Notes: generated by a model from the sequence alone, not told the origin. A stretch of 64,000 bases of DNA from Diphasiastrum complanatum (GCA_029204225.1 CM055104.1:41259390-41323389); one strand, 5' to 3'. Counted from the stretch's first letter, positions 21,840-33,009 are shown. A program made the numbers and translations.

Positions 21840-24800
21840 CAGCAATCACATTTGAGTCTGTTTTCAGAAGCTCCTTGTTCACCCATATGTTAAATTTAGA
21901 GCTTCGTGGTGAGAGCATCATAAATTTTTACAGACATACAAATCCATTTGGTCATCAGAGGTATTCACAGTTACAATACTCCTAAATAATCTAGAGCATA
22001 AAGGGTGTAAGTAGAAGAGCGGGATTGTACTTTACCATCTGGGAATCATAGGAAGAGGATGATACCACTTAGAGGTTATGATTTGACTTCCGAAAAGGAA
22101 AATTGGTCCCATCATTCTTTTGTAAGGAAGTGACATAGCAAGCCATGTCTTTCACGGAGTCATCAATTCTTGTTTATATCATCAGGCACTTTATTGTTTA
22201 ACCTACATGTTTTGTTCCATATTCTCGAGTAAATTTGCATGCCATGATGTTCTAGGGGGGGTTTTGTAAGGAAGTAAGCTATCATCTTCCATCTAACTAA
22301 TTGATAAAGACAAAAATGTCATGGTGTGACTTACAAGATTAAAAAGAAAGTCCTAGTATAAATTCAAGTGATTCAACACCATGGATATGCATTATAGAGA
22401 TTTCTAGTATATCACATACACTATAGGTGTTGATATTGAATGCTATTTATGCACAAGAAGAGGGCATTGCAAGCCTTTTTGTAGCTTGAAATGATGTAAT
22501 TACTAGTCATATTGTTCACTTTTGTAACAATTATAGTTAGTGAATTTGTTGTGTCATTATTTTGCCAATCAATATTTGTAATTAGATTAAAGCAATTGGT
22601 GAATCAAATAGATTCGTAGTGGGAAATATTACTTAGGGTGGAAGAAGTAATTTGCATAAACCTTGGGACTTTTACTATAGTAGCTTACATTTCAAGTCAA
22701 TGATCTATACCTATGAGTTCCTATATTGGCGTTATGCAACTTGAGTAGAAATTTTTACTCTCTCTTTTGAAAATTCAATCGAACTTAGGGTTTTTTGTTT
22801 CGATTACATTCATCATTCTCTACTGAAATAGATAATAACATGAAGATTTTAATCATGTGCAATGTATGAACCTCGAATGTTTATTGCAGCAAATAAGATC
22901 TCAAACCAATTTATAGATTGAGTTTGTCAAGCGGTACTAGTCGGTTAAAATTTTATTAAGCCGATCTTGACAAAATAATGGTAGTGGTTTGGTTCTCCGG
23001 GCAAGTACCCAGTTAGTGGGGATTTTGGACCCCTGGTACTGTGCTTTTATCGATTTAACTCTGGAGTAAGATTACTCCCAGTAAATTGAGTTAAATGGTA
23101 TTTTTGGGGTTCTTCCTTTTCGACTTCGGTGTTGCACCGATAGGCTTATCCTAAAGATTTTGATCTTTAGGATTGAGGAAATTAAAGCTTTTCAGGTACT
23201 TGTTAAAATGAATAAATGGGTCGTAATTTTTGGGAGGTAGCTCTATATTCGATTAAAAATAGGTGTATCGAATATCGTAAAGAGTATTTGGAACCAAATT
23301 TTATTGATTTTCCATTGATTCGGGCACCTTTAACGAAGTAATGAAAATAAACTGTTGTGGTCAAAAAGGAAGTAGCCTAGCATTTACTTGTGTCAATGGA
23401 GCTTTCGGGGCCTTCGCTAGAAGAATTTTCGGGTGACCGAAAAATCTAAGGGAGGAAGAAAATGAGACACATGTGTAGGTAAATGTGACAATGTTGTGTA
23501 ATTTGGATTGGTTAATAATCCCTGTTTGGGAATTGCATAGCACCGGTTTTTTGAATTCATTAAGTTGAATTTATTCTGAATATCTATAGGACCATGAGTT
23601 GACCCTATTTTGCTATGGAAAATTGTGACATGGAACGAGAATGACACTTGGTTCACATTTGTACTGTAATGAGCCTTATTCCTAAGAGTTGGAACTCTTA
23701 GATGGCAAGAATTCGGGAATGATAGTACCAACCAGATGGGTTGTTTATGTGACGGTAAAGCCATGTGCAGATTCTTGTTAAATCATAATTTTGAGCTGGA
23801 TTATTGTGATCCATTAGAAACAAATTTGGGGGTACTCCAGTATTTGGTAGGATAGATATGTGCATATCTGGTATTGGAAATCTCTGGATTATCAGATAAT
23901 GACCATTTTAAATATAGATACTGGATATCTATTGGTATAGTTCAGCTATATTGAATTTTTCCTTTTGGTTTTGAAGAATAAACTTAGGTCATTTCGACTG
24001 TATATGTACGAGGTTGCTCGTCCATACTGGGGTCAATGCCTAGTGGTATTCTTAGATGAATTGTCGTCTACTGTGAAAACTTAAGGAAATGGAGAATTCA
24101 ATAGCAAAGGTATCTTTCTAGAAAATGGTTGAAGATTGGACCCTATATTGGATATAGGATGGTTAGATAGTCTTTTTGATTTTCTGATGGTCGGATCTAA
24201 AAGCAAAGGGCTTTCTTGGAGAGAAAACTGGTGGTATGGGACATCAGTGATTTCAAAGAGGACATTCTTGTGTGAGAATGATCTGTAGGCCGGTGGTTAG
24301 TATTTACATTAACAGTAATGCTAACAGTTGAAACCATTGGTTAAACTTGTTTAAGGTATTTGGAGAGGTTATGATATATAGATCCGGATCCCTAAATGGT
24401 ATCTCATACATTCCAAATTGGAAACCCTTAAAAGCTATTTCTCTTTTAATTTTAAACCTATTTTTAGAAATTTTTTATATACGAGACAATTGGTTTGAGA
24501 TTCATATAATTCCTTCCAATGTAGAACTAGGTTTTGAAGGACTGTTTAAGTTATATGAATTCATGCTTCCATTTCAGGTCTGTGATTATAGCTTAGAATC
24601 AATTAATGTTTCAATTGATTAAGTGGAATTTAGACTTCCTGAGCCCAAATGATTATCTCTATCTGATAGTTGATTATTGGGCGTAATGTTTCTATCACTC
24701 GGGATAAGATATTTTATGATTTTAAGGAATAAGTTCGGATTGTAATAGCATTTGATACTCACTACTGACTTTTTCAAATTTTTAGTATCTTATACGTCGT

Positions 24801-24940
24801 CTCCTGGGAACTTTTTAATCGAAATTCTGAAATTTCTTTTAAAAGGGGGAGAAGAATTCATGAAGGTGATGAACTTTTGTTTTGGACTAGATCAACCCAT
24901 TTGGAGGATTTATAGTTTAGTATATCTTTTGGAATTTGAA
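21840..24940. other. No gene seen; probably decayed Gypsy interior
   Basis: Long AT-rich stretch without convincing coding frames. Its right end runs into a chromodomain-like Gypsy end at 24.95 kb, so part of it is probably a Gypsy element too decayed to read. Confidence 0.4.
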
Positions 24941-24949
24941 TTAGTATTC

Positions 24950-25117
24950 ATGAGTAGAGGCAAGCAATTAAAGAATTGTTGCATCTCTGAGTGCTTATTC
25001 AGATGGAAAGATCGAACTAAGAATAATGGTTCATGGGTAAGATTTGAAAAATTAAGGAATAGTTTCATGTTTTCTTTTTCTCGTTCTGAGGACAGAACCT
25101 GTTTAAGGGAGGAAGAA
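24950..25117 (+). pseudogene. Gypsy (chromovirus) integrase C-terminal end with chromodomain-like motif
   Basis: The frame reads ECLFRWKDRTKNNGSWVR, then FSRSEDRTCLREEE, matching the usual tail of chromovirus integrases. Family tails have a YLVxWKG-type strand, a Trp-Val pair and an SRSED-like end. It runs straight into the polypurine tract TTTAAGGGAGGAAGAA and an LTR start, as expected at a 3' end. Confidence 0.6.
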
Positions 25118-25460
25118 TGTTATGACCATATTCAGCTAGGGACATGGAATAGTCCTAATATGGTAGACCAGCCCTCCAGTGTTCGAGATTATTGGTCATG
25201 TCTAATTGAGACATATGGAGTAGTGCATGTATGTGTGACTGATATAGGCAGGAGATATGCATGAAGAGTTGTGACCTATTTATAGTTGACCTGCATGGGG
25301 ATAGCATGTGCTCATGCACAGAATCCTACTCTCTATATATTGAGGTAGTGATTATTTCATCGACGACTTGGGCTAAGTCACCTGATGAGCTCTTCTCCTC
25401 TTGCTGTCACATTCACATGGCTTGGGGGCTAGATCCAGGAGGATTCTCCAGGAGGGATCT
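25118..25460 (+). repeat. Gypsy 3' LTR (TGTTATGACC start)
   Basis: TGTTATGACC begins at 25118 directly after the polypurine tract. A CTCTATATATTGAGG box lies near 25330-25345, shared with the LTR at 29814. The right border is uncertain. Confidence 0.6.
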
Positions 25461-25539
25461 TGTAGCGCAGGCATCCCAAAGGGAGCCGGGAACCACGACT
25501 TAGCTTTCCAGCCTACAACTCTTGCCATCCAAACCCACT

Positions 25540-25875
25540 TGAATACAAGCAGCCAACTCGCCAACAACGATCAGACTTAACCAACTTGAAGTTCCGAAAA
25601 CCAACATTGAGATCCAACCTGGCGCCATGCCAGATCGGGGGTCCCGATGTGGGTGACTTCCCTCCAAGCAAGCCGCCCGACATACATCAAACTTGACCAA
25701 CTCGAAGCTTCGTTACAAACGAGTAACATCCATTCCAAGCAAGCGGTCTGACTTACATCAGACTTAACCAACTGAAAGCTTCGTCACGAGCGCTGGAAGC
25801 CAACCTGGCGCCACGCCAGACCGGACAGCCATAAACAGGTAACTTCCACCCAAGCAAGCCATCCAACTCAGCCGA
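25540..25875. repeat. Degenerate GC-rich tandem repeat
   Basis: Two or three diverged units share CCAACCTGGCGCC (about 25615 and 25801), GACTTAACCAACT, GAAGCTTCGT and CCAAGCAAGC. No coding sense is seen. It may belong to the LTR or leader of a Gypsy element. Confidence 0.5.
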
Positions 25876-26059
25876 CAGGTTAGAGCCCGTTCCCCAAGAG
25901 CTTAACCCATTCATGTTCATGCAAGGAACACTCAGAACCACAAGCCGCGACAGATATGGAGACAACCAGTTCCTGGACCAAATGGTCCCGACAGCATACC
26001 GCTGGCGCCACGGACCGAATGGTCCTGACGACATACCGTTGGCGTCCCGGGATACGACC

Positions 26060-26583
26060 CTCAGCTATGTGCCAACTTGAAAATTTTGAAAGCGGCCTTA
26101 CAACTGGCGCATTTACCGAACACTGAAACCCAGAAGGTAATCAGAGTCAGTTTGAGAAAAATCCCACTTTATTGATAAATCTGAGAAGGTTACATTTCAA
26201 GTGTGTGACCGACCCTAGTCTCTCGGGCGCTAGCATGCCAAGGCGAGAGCCATGACAACATTCCAGCAAGGGAGGCTGAGACTTGGTTGGAGCTCGCCCT
26301 GAGTCGCAACCCGCACTCCCCTATAGCATTGGTGTGATTCGGCACCCCCCCTCATACCAAGCACTCTACCCAAGCTGATAAAGCACGTTTTTCTCTCTCT
26401 AGGATTTTCTCTTTCTAGAAAGTCATTTTCTCTCTCTAGATTTTACTGATCCCCAGGCTTCCTTTAATCATGCCTAGATCGTGTGAGGTGATTGCACATC
26501 GATCTGAGCTCTCTGGACTCTGCTAGAACCGATCAAAGATTTTCAGCCATAGAAACTTGGCACCGGCTAGATTCTGGTCACAG
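26060..26583 (+). other. Possible LTR ending before a tRNA-Asp-like primer site
   Basis: A pyrimidine-rich stretch with repeated TTTTCTCTCTCTAG (26390-26445) precedes the primer-site-like sequence at 26584. That fits the U5 end of a Gypsy LTR, but no partner LTR was found. Confidence 0.3.
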
Positions 26584-26601
26584 TGGCGCCGGGATCGGCG
26601 C
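26584..26601 (+). other. Primer-binding-site-like TGGCGCCG
   Basis: TGGCGCCG at 26584-26591 matches the first eight bases of the tRNA-Asp-type primer site used by many plant Tat/Athila Gypsy elements. The match fades after that. Repeated TGGCGCC and GGTGCC words follow to 26665. Confidence 0.3.
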
Positions 26602-27239
26602 CGGCACCAGGAGCAGCAGGGGCACTACTGGTGCCGGGGACATAGCTGGTGCCAGTGGCGCCGAAAGTAAAGCTTGTAAAGGTAGCTTTACAACATCTGC
26701 CCCACCTTTATAAAATTTGACGTCCTCATCAGATGTCAGATTAAAGTAAAGGTGTCTCCAAATTGGCATAGTACTCAATTTACTGGCCACTTTTTATTAA
26801 CATTGAAGCTGGCACACCACAAGTCGGAGGCTCAGCTCTTTGTACTGAAAAACTACATAACTTGAAAATATCTCTTTGTCTGGAAAAAGCGTATATTTGA
26901 TATCGCTTTCGTAAAACCCAAGAACCTTATTAACTGGTGACAGAGGCCTTTCTTTGAAATGTTTGCCCCTGTCGCTTCTGACTTTCGACTTTGGAACTCC
27001 TTTGAGCTCCTGATTTGTCCTTGATGCACTTTGTGTTGAGTTCCCTGAGCTCCAGATTTGATCAGTTTCGCACAGGTATCAAGGCTCCCTGAGCCAAAGG
27101 ATTTATCGTTTGATTGCCCACTTTGTGGTCCACTCCGTGCCTTGTTGCTTCTGCACCTTGGTTTCTCTCCTTGTCTCAACCTGATCTTGATACTTTTCCA
27201 TCTTGGCTCTTTAAGGTAGGCAAAGATTGAGTACTCCAC

Positions 27240-27640
27240 AATGCACCTCTCACTTAGCTTGAAGTAGCTCTTTGAATCAGCCCAAATGTAACCATTGACC
27301 TCGTGGAAAGCCAAAGAGTCGCACCAGTTTGATCCGCATACGAACTATCTCTTCGCGTTTGTTTGAAACACCATGTCCGTCGCGCAAAACTTGACTTTCA
27401 CAATTCCATCACTGGTCAGTTGCCTCACAGTCAAAACAAGAAGTGTACATCGAGCTTGGCTTCAAGTAGCTCTCTTTGAATCAGACACATGCACCCAGAG
27501 TTTGCACTAGTCCGATCTCAACGTGAACTGTCCCTTAGCGTCCGTTCGAAATACCAAGTCTCTCATGCAAGACTCAACTTTCATAGTTCCTTCATTGATC
27601 AGCTGCCTTACACGTAACACAAGCCAGTGTACTCATATGT
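27240..27640. repeat. Tandem duplication of about 215 bp
   Basis: Sequence beginning GCTTGAAGTAGCTCTTTGAATCAG (shown in two parts, GCTTGAAGTAGC and TCTTTGAATCAG) at about 27247 recurs, diverged, from about 27459. Shared downstream blocks include CACCAGTTTGATCC/CACTAGTCCGATC, GAAACACCA/GAAATACCA and GTTGCCTCACA/GCTGCCTTACA. No coding function is seen. Confidence 0.6.
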
Positions 27641-27649
27641 TTCCTCATC

Positions 27650-29790
27650 ATTGCTGGTCCAGAGAAAGCCTATAACAAGCTTTCCTTTCCACAACAAAAA
27701 CTTGTCAACTTATTAGGTCCAAAGTTCACCAGTCTCCTCGTGTGAGTATGGCTAGGTCACCTTGAATTTGCCCCCGTTTTGATCAACTTTCATTCAAAAT
27801 TTGCCCCAAGAGAGAGGTGTGTGTGATAGTTCCCCTCCACTTATAAAATCAGCTGATCGGACTTAGAGTAGAGTTCTTCGGACAAAAAGTCTTTCCAACA
27901 CTTTGCTTCCCGAGAGTGAATTTTATTCGTCTCAGAGATTTTTCGGATATGTTATTTACTCATGAGAAATAGAAAATATTGTGTAGCTGAGTTACAAGAT
28001 CTCAGTGAGATATGTGAGTAACATATGTGAGTTCTGGAGGAATCTGCCAGATAAGAATGTGTTTATGTACTGGATCATAGTGAGATTATTCTCATATGTG
28101 CACAATTAATCTTGTATGAATCTACTGTGTAATCCTAGTTACTAAGGTTATCTGGTGCACTTAACCTAGTCGGTGAACATAAGCATATGATCAAGTATTG
28201 TTTTGTCAGATACTTGAAGAGTTAACAAATCTTTGTATAGAAGATTTATGGATTAACTTATAAATGATTTGGATAAGGATCTAAATGTGGTGTCATACTA
28301 GTATAATTGAATTCTTCACCTAGACATTTGAGATTTCTGAATCATTGGCAATTAACTTGAGTAGTTGATTACTCTAGGATGAAGTTAATTGGTAAAATGA
28401 TCAGTGTGATGTGGATTCACTAGAAACTGATGGTTTTTGAATTATATTGCTTGTAAGACGCATGATTAGTGAATCATTTTGGTTCATCAGTTAAAAATTG
28501 TGTGCATTGGATATACAATATTCTTGGGATAGAGTATTCCTTTGTTAAGGAATAGACTCAGCTCATTAGTGATTGTATCCCAAAGAGCTCAAATGGATAA
28601 CGAATCATAACGAATCCAAGAATACAACTGAATTGATATTCAGCAGGACTTTGGATATCTAGATGTGATTCTGGATTGTAATCTAAAGTTTTGTAGTTGA
28701 AGATGATTGTCATTTTGGTATGCGTTCAGTCTTTAATTACCAGTGATTTATAGACCTTGAATCTTGCACTTCAGTTTAAGAATCCTTATTGAAGAATATT
28801 CCTAAATCTAGTATTTTCTTAATGGAAAGGTTTTTGGAATGACTCTTACTTTTCCTGAGTTATGTTAGACATATACTCCAGTATCTTGTAAATGATTAAG
28901 TATGATTTGGATTTCAGGAAAATTATGATTGACGGATCATATGAATCTAAATATTTATGGTTGACGAATCATAAATAGATACTAAATTATTGTTAGAGGA
29001 TTATAAGGAATTGTAATGATTCTTAAGTGTGATGATTAATTCTTGATCTATTATTTGAGTAAGAATTCAAATCAGTGTTTTTGAATCTCTCTACTCTGGT
29101 GTTATATTTGAGGACCTATGGATCTCACAGATATTCTCAAAAGATAAGTTATCTTATTTGTGGAGAATTTAATTAGTCTAGTGGATGCTATTCTACTACA
29201 GTTTATGGTCTACAAATGCTTGAGTATAGTCCTTCATTTGAATTGGATCTCCAGTTATCTTAGGAGACAGACAAGTCTATTAAGATGAATGAATGCTATT
29301 TTTCTTGCATTTGGTGCTAGAAACAGGAGCATTTAACTCAAAAGAGTATCTGGGATACTCGGAGTTGAGTTTTAATCATTCTATATTCTCCTAGAGATTC
29401 TAATTGAATGAATTATCATATCTTAGAATTTAGATTCTAAGGATATTTGTACTTGAAAGCTTATGAAATATCTGTCAAAGTTGTGGATAATTTCAGACTG
29501 TAATTATAATTATTATATTATTTCTTTAACTTTAATCTCTTAAGTTAGGTTATTTCACCCAGTGTTTCATGTAAGTGCTTTACATGAGGTGATGTTACTA
29601 ACTTGTGGTAAATGTAACCCAGATGGAAAATTTATCACTTAGTGTAGTTTTCAAATCTGAGTTGTACTCCAGAGCAGAGTACTTGTTTGATGTGAAAGTT
29701 AGACTAAGGATAATAATTTTCTAGGTTGATATTTTAAATTACAAGAACTGTTCTTGTTATTCTTTCCTATTTAGAGAGTTTCTAAGGATA
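27650..29790. other. No gene seen; leads into a Gypsy 3' end
   Basis: AT-rich sequence with many short stops. It ends in a polypurine tract and LTR, so it is probably the wreck of a Gypsy interior. Confidence 0.4.
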
Positions 29791-29794
29791 GAAA

Positions 29795-30351
29795 CAATTT
29801 AAGGAGGGAAGAATGTTATGTCCATGACCGGTAAGTAGAATTCAGTATACTCCTAGTCTTGGATACACACGGTACTCTAGTAAATCAAGCTGTTAGTTAT
29901 GCCACGTCATACTCGATGTGACCCAAAAGTAACTAATATCCTTGTGAGGCCCAGAACACACTAAATGGAGTTAGACAAGGTATGAGACAGTGTATGCATG
30001 TGTAGAGTTATCAATAGCAATTTTATGAATAGGTGGTCCATGCTTAGGACTCTATTCTAGGTGAATCTATGTATAGGGAACTTAGGGCTATGCATGGCTA
30101 TGTGCCCAGGTTGCTTTTGGCTCTATATATTGAGGCCAAACTCGCCCTACTCCTCATTGTGATCATGGATTCATTGCCAAGGTTTCACTTTACATTCATG
30201 CCTCTTGTTCCTTGGTTTGGGGGTGAAGCTTTTAGAGTTGATTGGTTGCTTCTACTTGGTTGGGTGGTTGCCCCATAGTGTGTTTTCCATTGTGTGTTAT
30301 CTTGTAAGCAGGATCTTAGGGAGCTTCACTGTCAAAAATAGCAATAGTGCT
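29795..30351 (+). repeat. Polypurine tract and Gypsy 3' LTR (TGTTATGTCC start)
   Basis: AATTTAAGGAGGGAAGAA precedes TGTTATGTCC at 29814. A CTCTATATATTGAGG box lies near 30120-30136. The start and box match the 25118 LTR, and the start also matches the 34768 LTR. The right border, near TCACTGTCA at 30326-30335, is tentative. Confidence 0.6.
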
Positions 30352-30470
30352 CATTACAGACCGTTCAGGGAATTTCTAGGGTATGGGATATGAGGAGTGT
30401 GACATGAAGGAAATAGTGGACAAGCTGCATTTCAATGCCTGTTGTTTCTTTCGATATGCAATTAGAGGTA

Positions 30471-30576
30471 GACATTGATGTATCTTTCAACATAACCTTA
30501 TCAATCTTGGGAGTAATTAAAGTAGACATTAATGTATCTTTCAACATAACATTATCAATCTTGGGAGTTCATAAAA
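30471..30576. repeat. 54-bp tandem duplication
   Basis: GACATTGATGTATCTTTCAA (30471) is repeated, with few changes, at 30525. Both units end ATCAATCTTGGGAGT. Confidence 0.8.
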
Positions 30577-30744
30577 AACAAAGAGCTATTTCTTATAGTC
30601 TTTAATGTCCAATGCTCAAAATCCACCACTCTTTTTCATAGATTTTTTGGAGCAATCTTTAGTCAGCAATTTTCTTAGAAATTCTTGACTGCATTAGAAA
30701 TGTTTGATTTCATTATGGTTCCATTGTTGCCAATGGTACCCAAG

Positions 30745-30924
30745 GGAGTTGGCTCAATTGGTTAGCTTGACATCCAAAGTTTCTTTGGTCTCAAGTTCGA
30801 GCCTTCCCTTGGAAACCAAGAAGCATTGTTGCCAATGGGGTTGGCTCAGTTGGTTAGCTTGACATCCAAAGTTTCTTTGGTCTCAAGTTCGAGCCTCCTC
30901 TTGGAAACCAAGAAGCATTGTTGC
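30745..30924 (+). repeat. Two tandem tRNA-like SINE copies
   Basis: Copies start at about 30745 and 30836, with GGCTCA 92 bp apart (30751 and 30843). Each has TTGGCTCAGTTGGTTAG or a one-base variant (A-box-like), then GACATCCAAAGTTTCTTTGG, then AAGTTCGAGCC (B-box-like), then TTGGAAACCAAGAAGCATTG. CATTGTTGCCA also precedes unit 1 and ends unit 2, consistent with tandem duplication of one insert. The family is the same as at 15.5-15.96 kb. Confidence 0.7.
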
Positions 30925-30929
30925 CATGT

Positions 30930-31380
30930 TGATATTCTTGCACTGGCCAAGTACATTAAGTAGTTGCCATTAGCCGACAAATTTCTTAAAATAATTGGAC
31001 AAGCCATGACAAATTTTTGAAAATAATCAGATGCAGCAGTTTGCTAACTTGCCCAATCATGTTAGAGAATTTGACTCTCAATCTCTCAATGGCCATTGTC
31101 TGTCTGGGCTACATTCAACCTAATCAATTCATTGAGATTACCTCCACACATGGTTGTGAACAAGGCAATGTTAGTATTAGGTTGAAATGGGATTCATTCA
31201 TTATTCATGGTGTGCCTTTTCTCCTCTCTCTTGGCCAACACAAAATCTAGACGGTTATGTGTCATCCTTTTTCCCTTGAAAAATCTTAAAAGGCACTTTT
31301 ATAGGCATACCACAATTGGACGTTCCAAATTTGCTCTCGATGCCAACCGTCGCTTATACGAACGGAGATAGCATAGCAGT
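30930..31380. other. Intergenic, upstream of galacturonokinase
   Basis: No gene or repeat was seen in this stretch. It is the distal promoter of the kinase gene. Confidence 0.4.
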
Positions 31381-31385
31381 TTTGG

Positions 31386-31393
31386 CACGTGGC
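31386..31393 (+). promoter_or_regulatory. G-box (CACGTGGC)
   Basis: CACGTGGC, a G-box/ABRE-type core recognised by plant bZIP and bHLH factors, lies about 225 bp upstream of the putative TATA box of the galacturonokinase gene. Confidence 0.45.
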
Positions 31394-31495
31394 GAGAGAT
31401 GGCTTAGCTTGTAGGATCTGACGGTAGAGATCTGAATTGGATCAGTGCCCTTTAAACTTATGCCTGAACAAGCACTTCTGCATGCCCACGAACAG

Positions 31496-31566
31496 GGAGA
31501 TGGAGATGGAGATGGAGATGGCGATGGCGATGGCGATGGCGATGGAGATGGAGATGGAGATGGAGA
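31496..31566. repeat. Hexamer repeat GGAGAT/GGCGAT in the core promoter
   Basis: Twelve hexamers follow the order GGAGAT x4, GGCGAT x4, GGAGAT x3, GGAGAG. The repeat ends about 44 bp before the putative TATA box of the kinase gene. Confidence 0.95.
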
Positions 31567-31610
31567 GGAAACCCTTTTCCTTTCTCCACCTTTCTCTCCT
31601 TCCAACCTTG

Positions 31611-31617
31611 TATATAT
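31611..31617 (+). promoter_or_regulatory. Putative TATA box (TATATAT)
   Basis: TATATAT lies 107 bp upstream of the ATG and is followed by a CT-rich leader (TCCTCCTCCTCTTCTTCC and similar), as is common in plant promoters. It implies a 5' leader of about 75-85 nt with no upstream ATG. Confidence 0.55.
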
Positions 31618-31723
31618 CTCCTCCTCCTCTTCTTCCTTCTCCTCCTCCTGCCTCTGCGTCTGTGTCTGCTTCTGCTTGTGTGCTTCCCCCTTTGCTATTT
31701 GTGGAGAATTCAGCTTCTTCAGC

Positions 31724-33001
31724 ATGGCTCCGGACTCTGCTCCCTCTCCCTGGCCCTCTGCTGCCCACCTTCAGAAGCTCAAAGATGCTGTGGCTGCCAT
31801 GCTGGACGAGCCCATCTCCGGAAAGATGCCTGTGGCAGTTTCCCCTTACAGAATCTGCCCTCTGGGCGCTCACATTGATCACCAGGGCGGCTCTGTGACA
31901 GCTATGGCTCTGGATCTTGGGGTATTATTGGCGTTTGTGACATCAGACAAGGGATGCATGCACCTCCGATCAGAGCAATTTGAAGGGGAGGTTAGGTTCT
32001 GCATTGAAGAATTTGCAGATGAAAGAGAAGCTGTCATGGAAAGGGAGAGTAATTGGGGGGATTATGCTCGAGGAGCAGTGATGGCACTCAGAATGAAAGG
32101 ATACAAGCTTGATCGCGGCATTGTGGGCGTGGTTGATGGATCGAAGGGGTTCCATAGCTGTGGCATAAGCTCCTCTGCTGCATTGGGAGTCGCGTTTCTT
32201 CTTGCCCTGGAACACGCAAATGGATTAGTTGTTTCTAAATCGGACAATGTGGAACTTGGCAGGATGATAGAGAATGGCTACCTTGGCCTACGAAGTGGGG
32301 TGCTGGATCAGTCAGCTATCCTCTTGTCTCAGCGCCATTGTTTGACTCTAATTCGCTGTGCTAATTTTGGGCATGAGATTATTTATCCACCATGGCAGCA
32401 AGAAGGCAGCAAATTCAAAATCTTGCTGGCTTTTTCAGGTCTTCGCCATGCTTTAGCTAGCCAACCAGGGTATAATCTCCGCGTCGATGAATGCAGACAG
32501 GCTGCCAGTATTCTTTTGAATGCCACAGGCAGAGGGATGGTGGATCCCATCCTTGGAAACATCACAGAAGAGGAATATTATAGTTTGAAAGAGAAATTAC
32601 AAGGTGGGCTCGCAAAAAGAGCTGAGCATTTTTTCAGTGAGAATGCCAGAGTGGTGAAAGGAGTGAATGCCTGGGCATCAGGAGATCTGGATACTTTTGG
32701 GAAACTGATGTCAGAATCTGGGCAGAGCTCAATTGAGAATTATGAATGTGGGAGTGAGCCTCTAATTCAACTGCGTGCAATTCTGCTGAAAGCTCCAGGT
32801 GTGTTTGGGGCAAGGTTCAGTGGCGCGGGTTTTCGTGGCTTCTGTGCTGCGCTTGTTGCCTCGGACAAGGCAGAAGAAGCAGCTGCATACGTCGAGAAGG
32901 AGTACAAGCTTGTGCAGCCTCAGCTTTCAAAGAATGTGGCAGGTGCTAGAGCTGTCATCATATGTAACACAGGAGACAGTGCCCATTTGCTTTTGGTATA
33001 A
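31724..33001 (+). CDS. GALAK: Galacturonokinase (GHMP kinase), single exon
   Basis: The 425-residue product phosphorylates D-galacturonate at C1 with ATP, the salvage step that returns pectin-derived galacturonate to UDP-galacturonate. Arabidopsis GALAK (At3g10700) is of almost the same length. Seen here: sugar-binding motif PYRICPLGAHIDHQGG (41-56), GHMP phosphate-binding loop with GISSSAALGVAFLLALE (147-163), GYLGLRSGVLDQSAILLS with the likely catalytic Asp (about 195), FSGLRHALASQPGYNLRV (237-253), SSIENYECGSEPLIQL, and the C-terminal GARFSGAGFRG loop. All GHMP motifs are intact. The ATG at 31724 was chosen because the upstream in-frame sequence is a promoter repeat and CT-rich leader. No intron interrupts the frame, although I believe the Arabidopsis gene is split. 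A retrogene origin or intron loss is possible. Galactokinase is less likely given the close match to galacturonokinase. Confidence 0.93.
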   Translation: MAPDSAPSPWPSAAHLQKLKDAVAAMLDEPISGKMPVAVSPYRICPLGAHIDHQGGSVTAMALDLGVLLAFVTSDKGCMHLRSEQFEGEVRFCIEEFADEREAVMERESNWGDYARGAVMALRMKGYKLDRGIVGVVDGSKGFHSCGISSSAALGVAFLLALEHANGLVVSKSDNVELGRMIENGYLGLRSGVLDQSAILLSQRHCLTLIRCANFGHEIIYPPWQQEGSKFKILLAFSGLRHALASQPGYNLRVDECRQAASILLNATGRGMVDPILGNITEEEYYSLKEKLQGGLAKRAEHFFSENARVVKGVNAWASGDLDTFGKLMSESGQSSIENYECGSEPLIQLRAILLKAPGVFGARFSGAGFRGFCAALVASDKAEEAAAYVEKEYKLVQPQLSKNVAGARAVIICNTGDSAHLLLV

Positions 33002-33003
33002 CC

Positions 33004-33009
33004 AATAAA
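33004..33009 (+). terminator. AATAAA polyadenylation-type signal
   Basis: AATAAA begins 3 bp after the kinase stop codon. It is very close to the stop, so the used signal may lie further on. Confidence 0.25.

Noticed and set aside
24752..25264. A 170-codon open frame as a possible host gene.
   Set aside because: Its readable part is a Gypsy chromodomain-like tail, and the frame runs through the polypurine tract into the LTR.
26492..26713. Gly/Ala-rich open frame (GAGIGAGTRSSRG-like).
   Set aside because: It is produced by GC-rich TGGCGCC/GGTGCC repeats next to a primer-site-like sequence, with no coding support.
26853..27314. A 153-codon minus-strand open frame.
   Set aside because: Low-complexity Ser/Lys/Gly composition and overlap with the start of a tandem duplication. 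No motif or neighbour supports it.
31354..31898. Open frames on both strands across the GGAGAT/GGCGAT repeat, encoding GD, EM/AM, SP and SI/AI repeats.
   Set aside because: A hexamer repeat cannot create frame-dependent stops, so open frames here are automatic. Only the frame continuing into the kinase is coding, and it starts at 31724.
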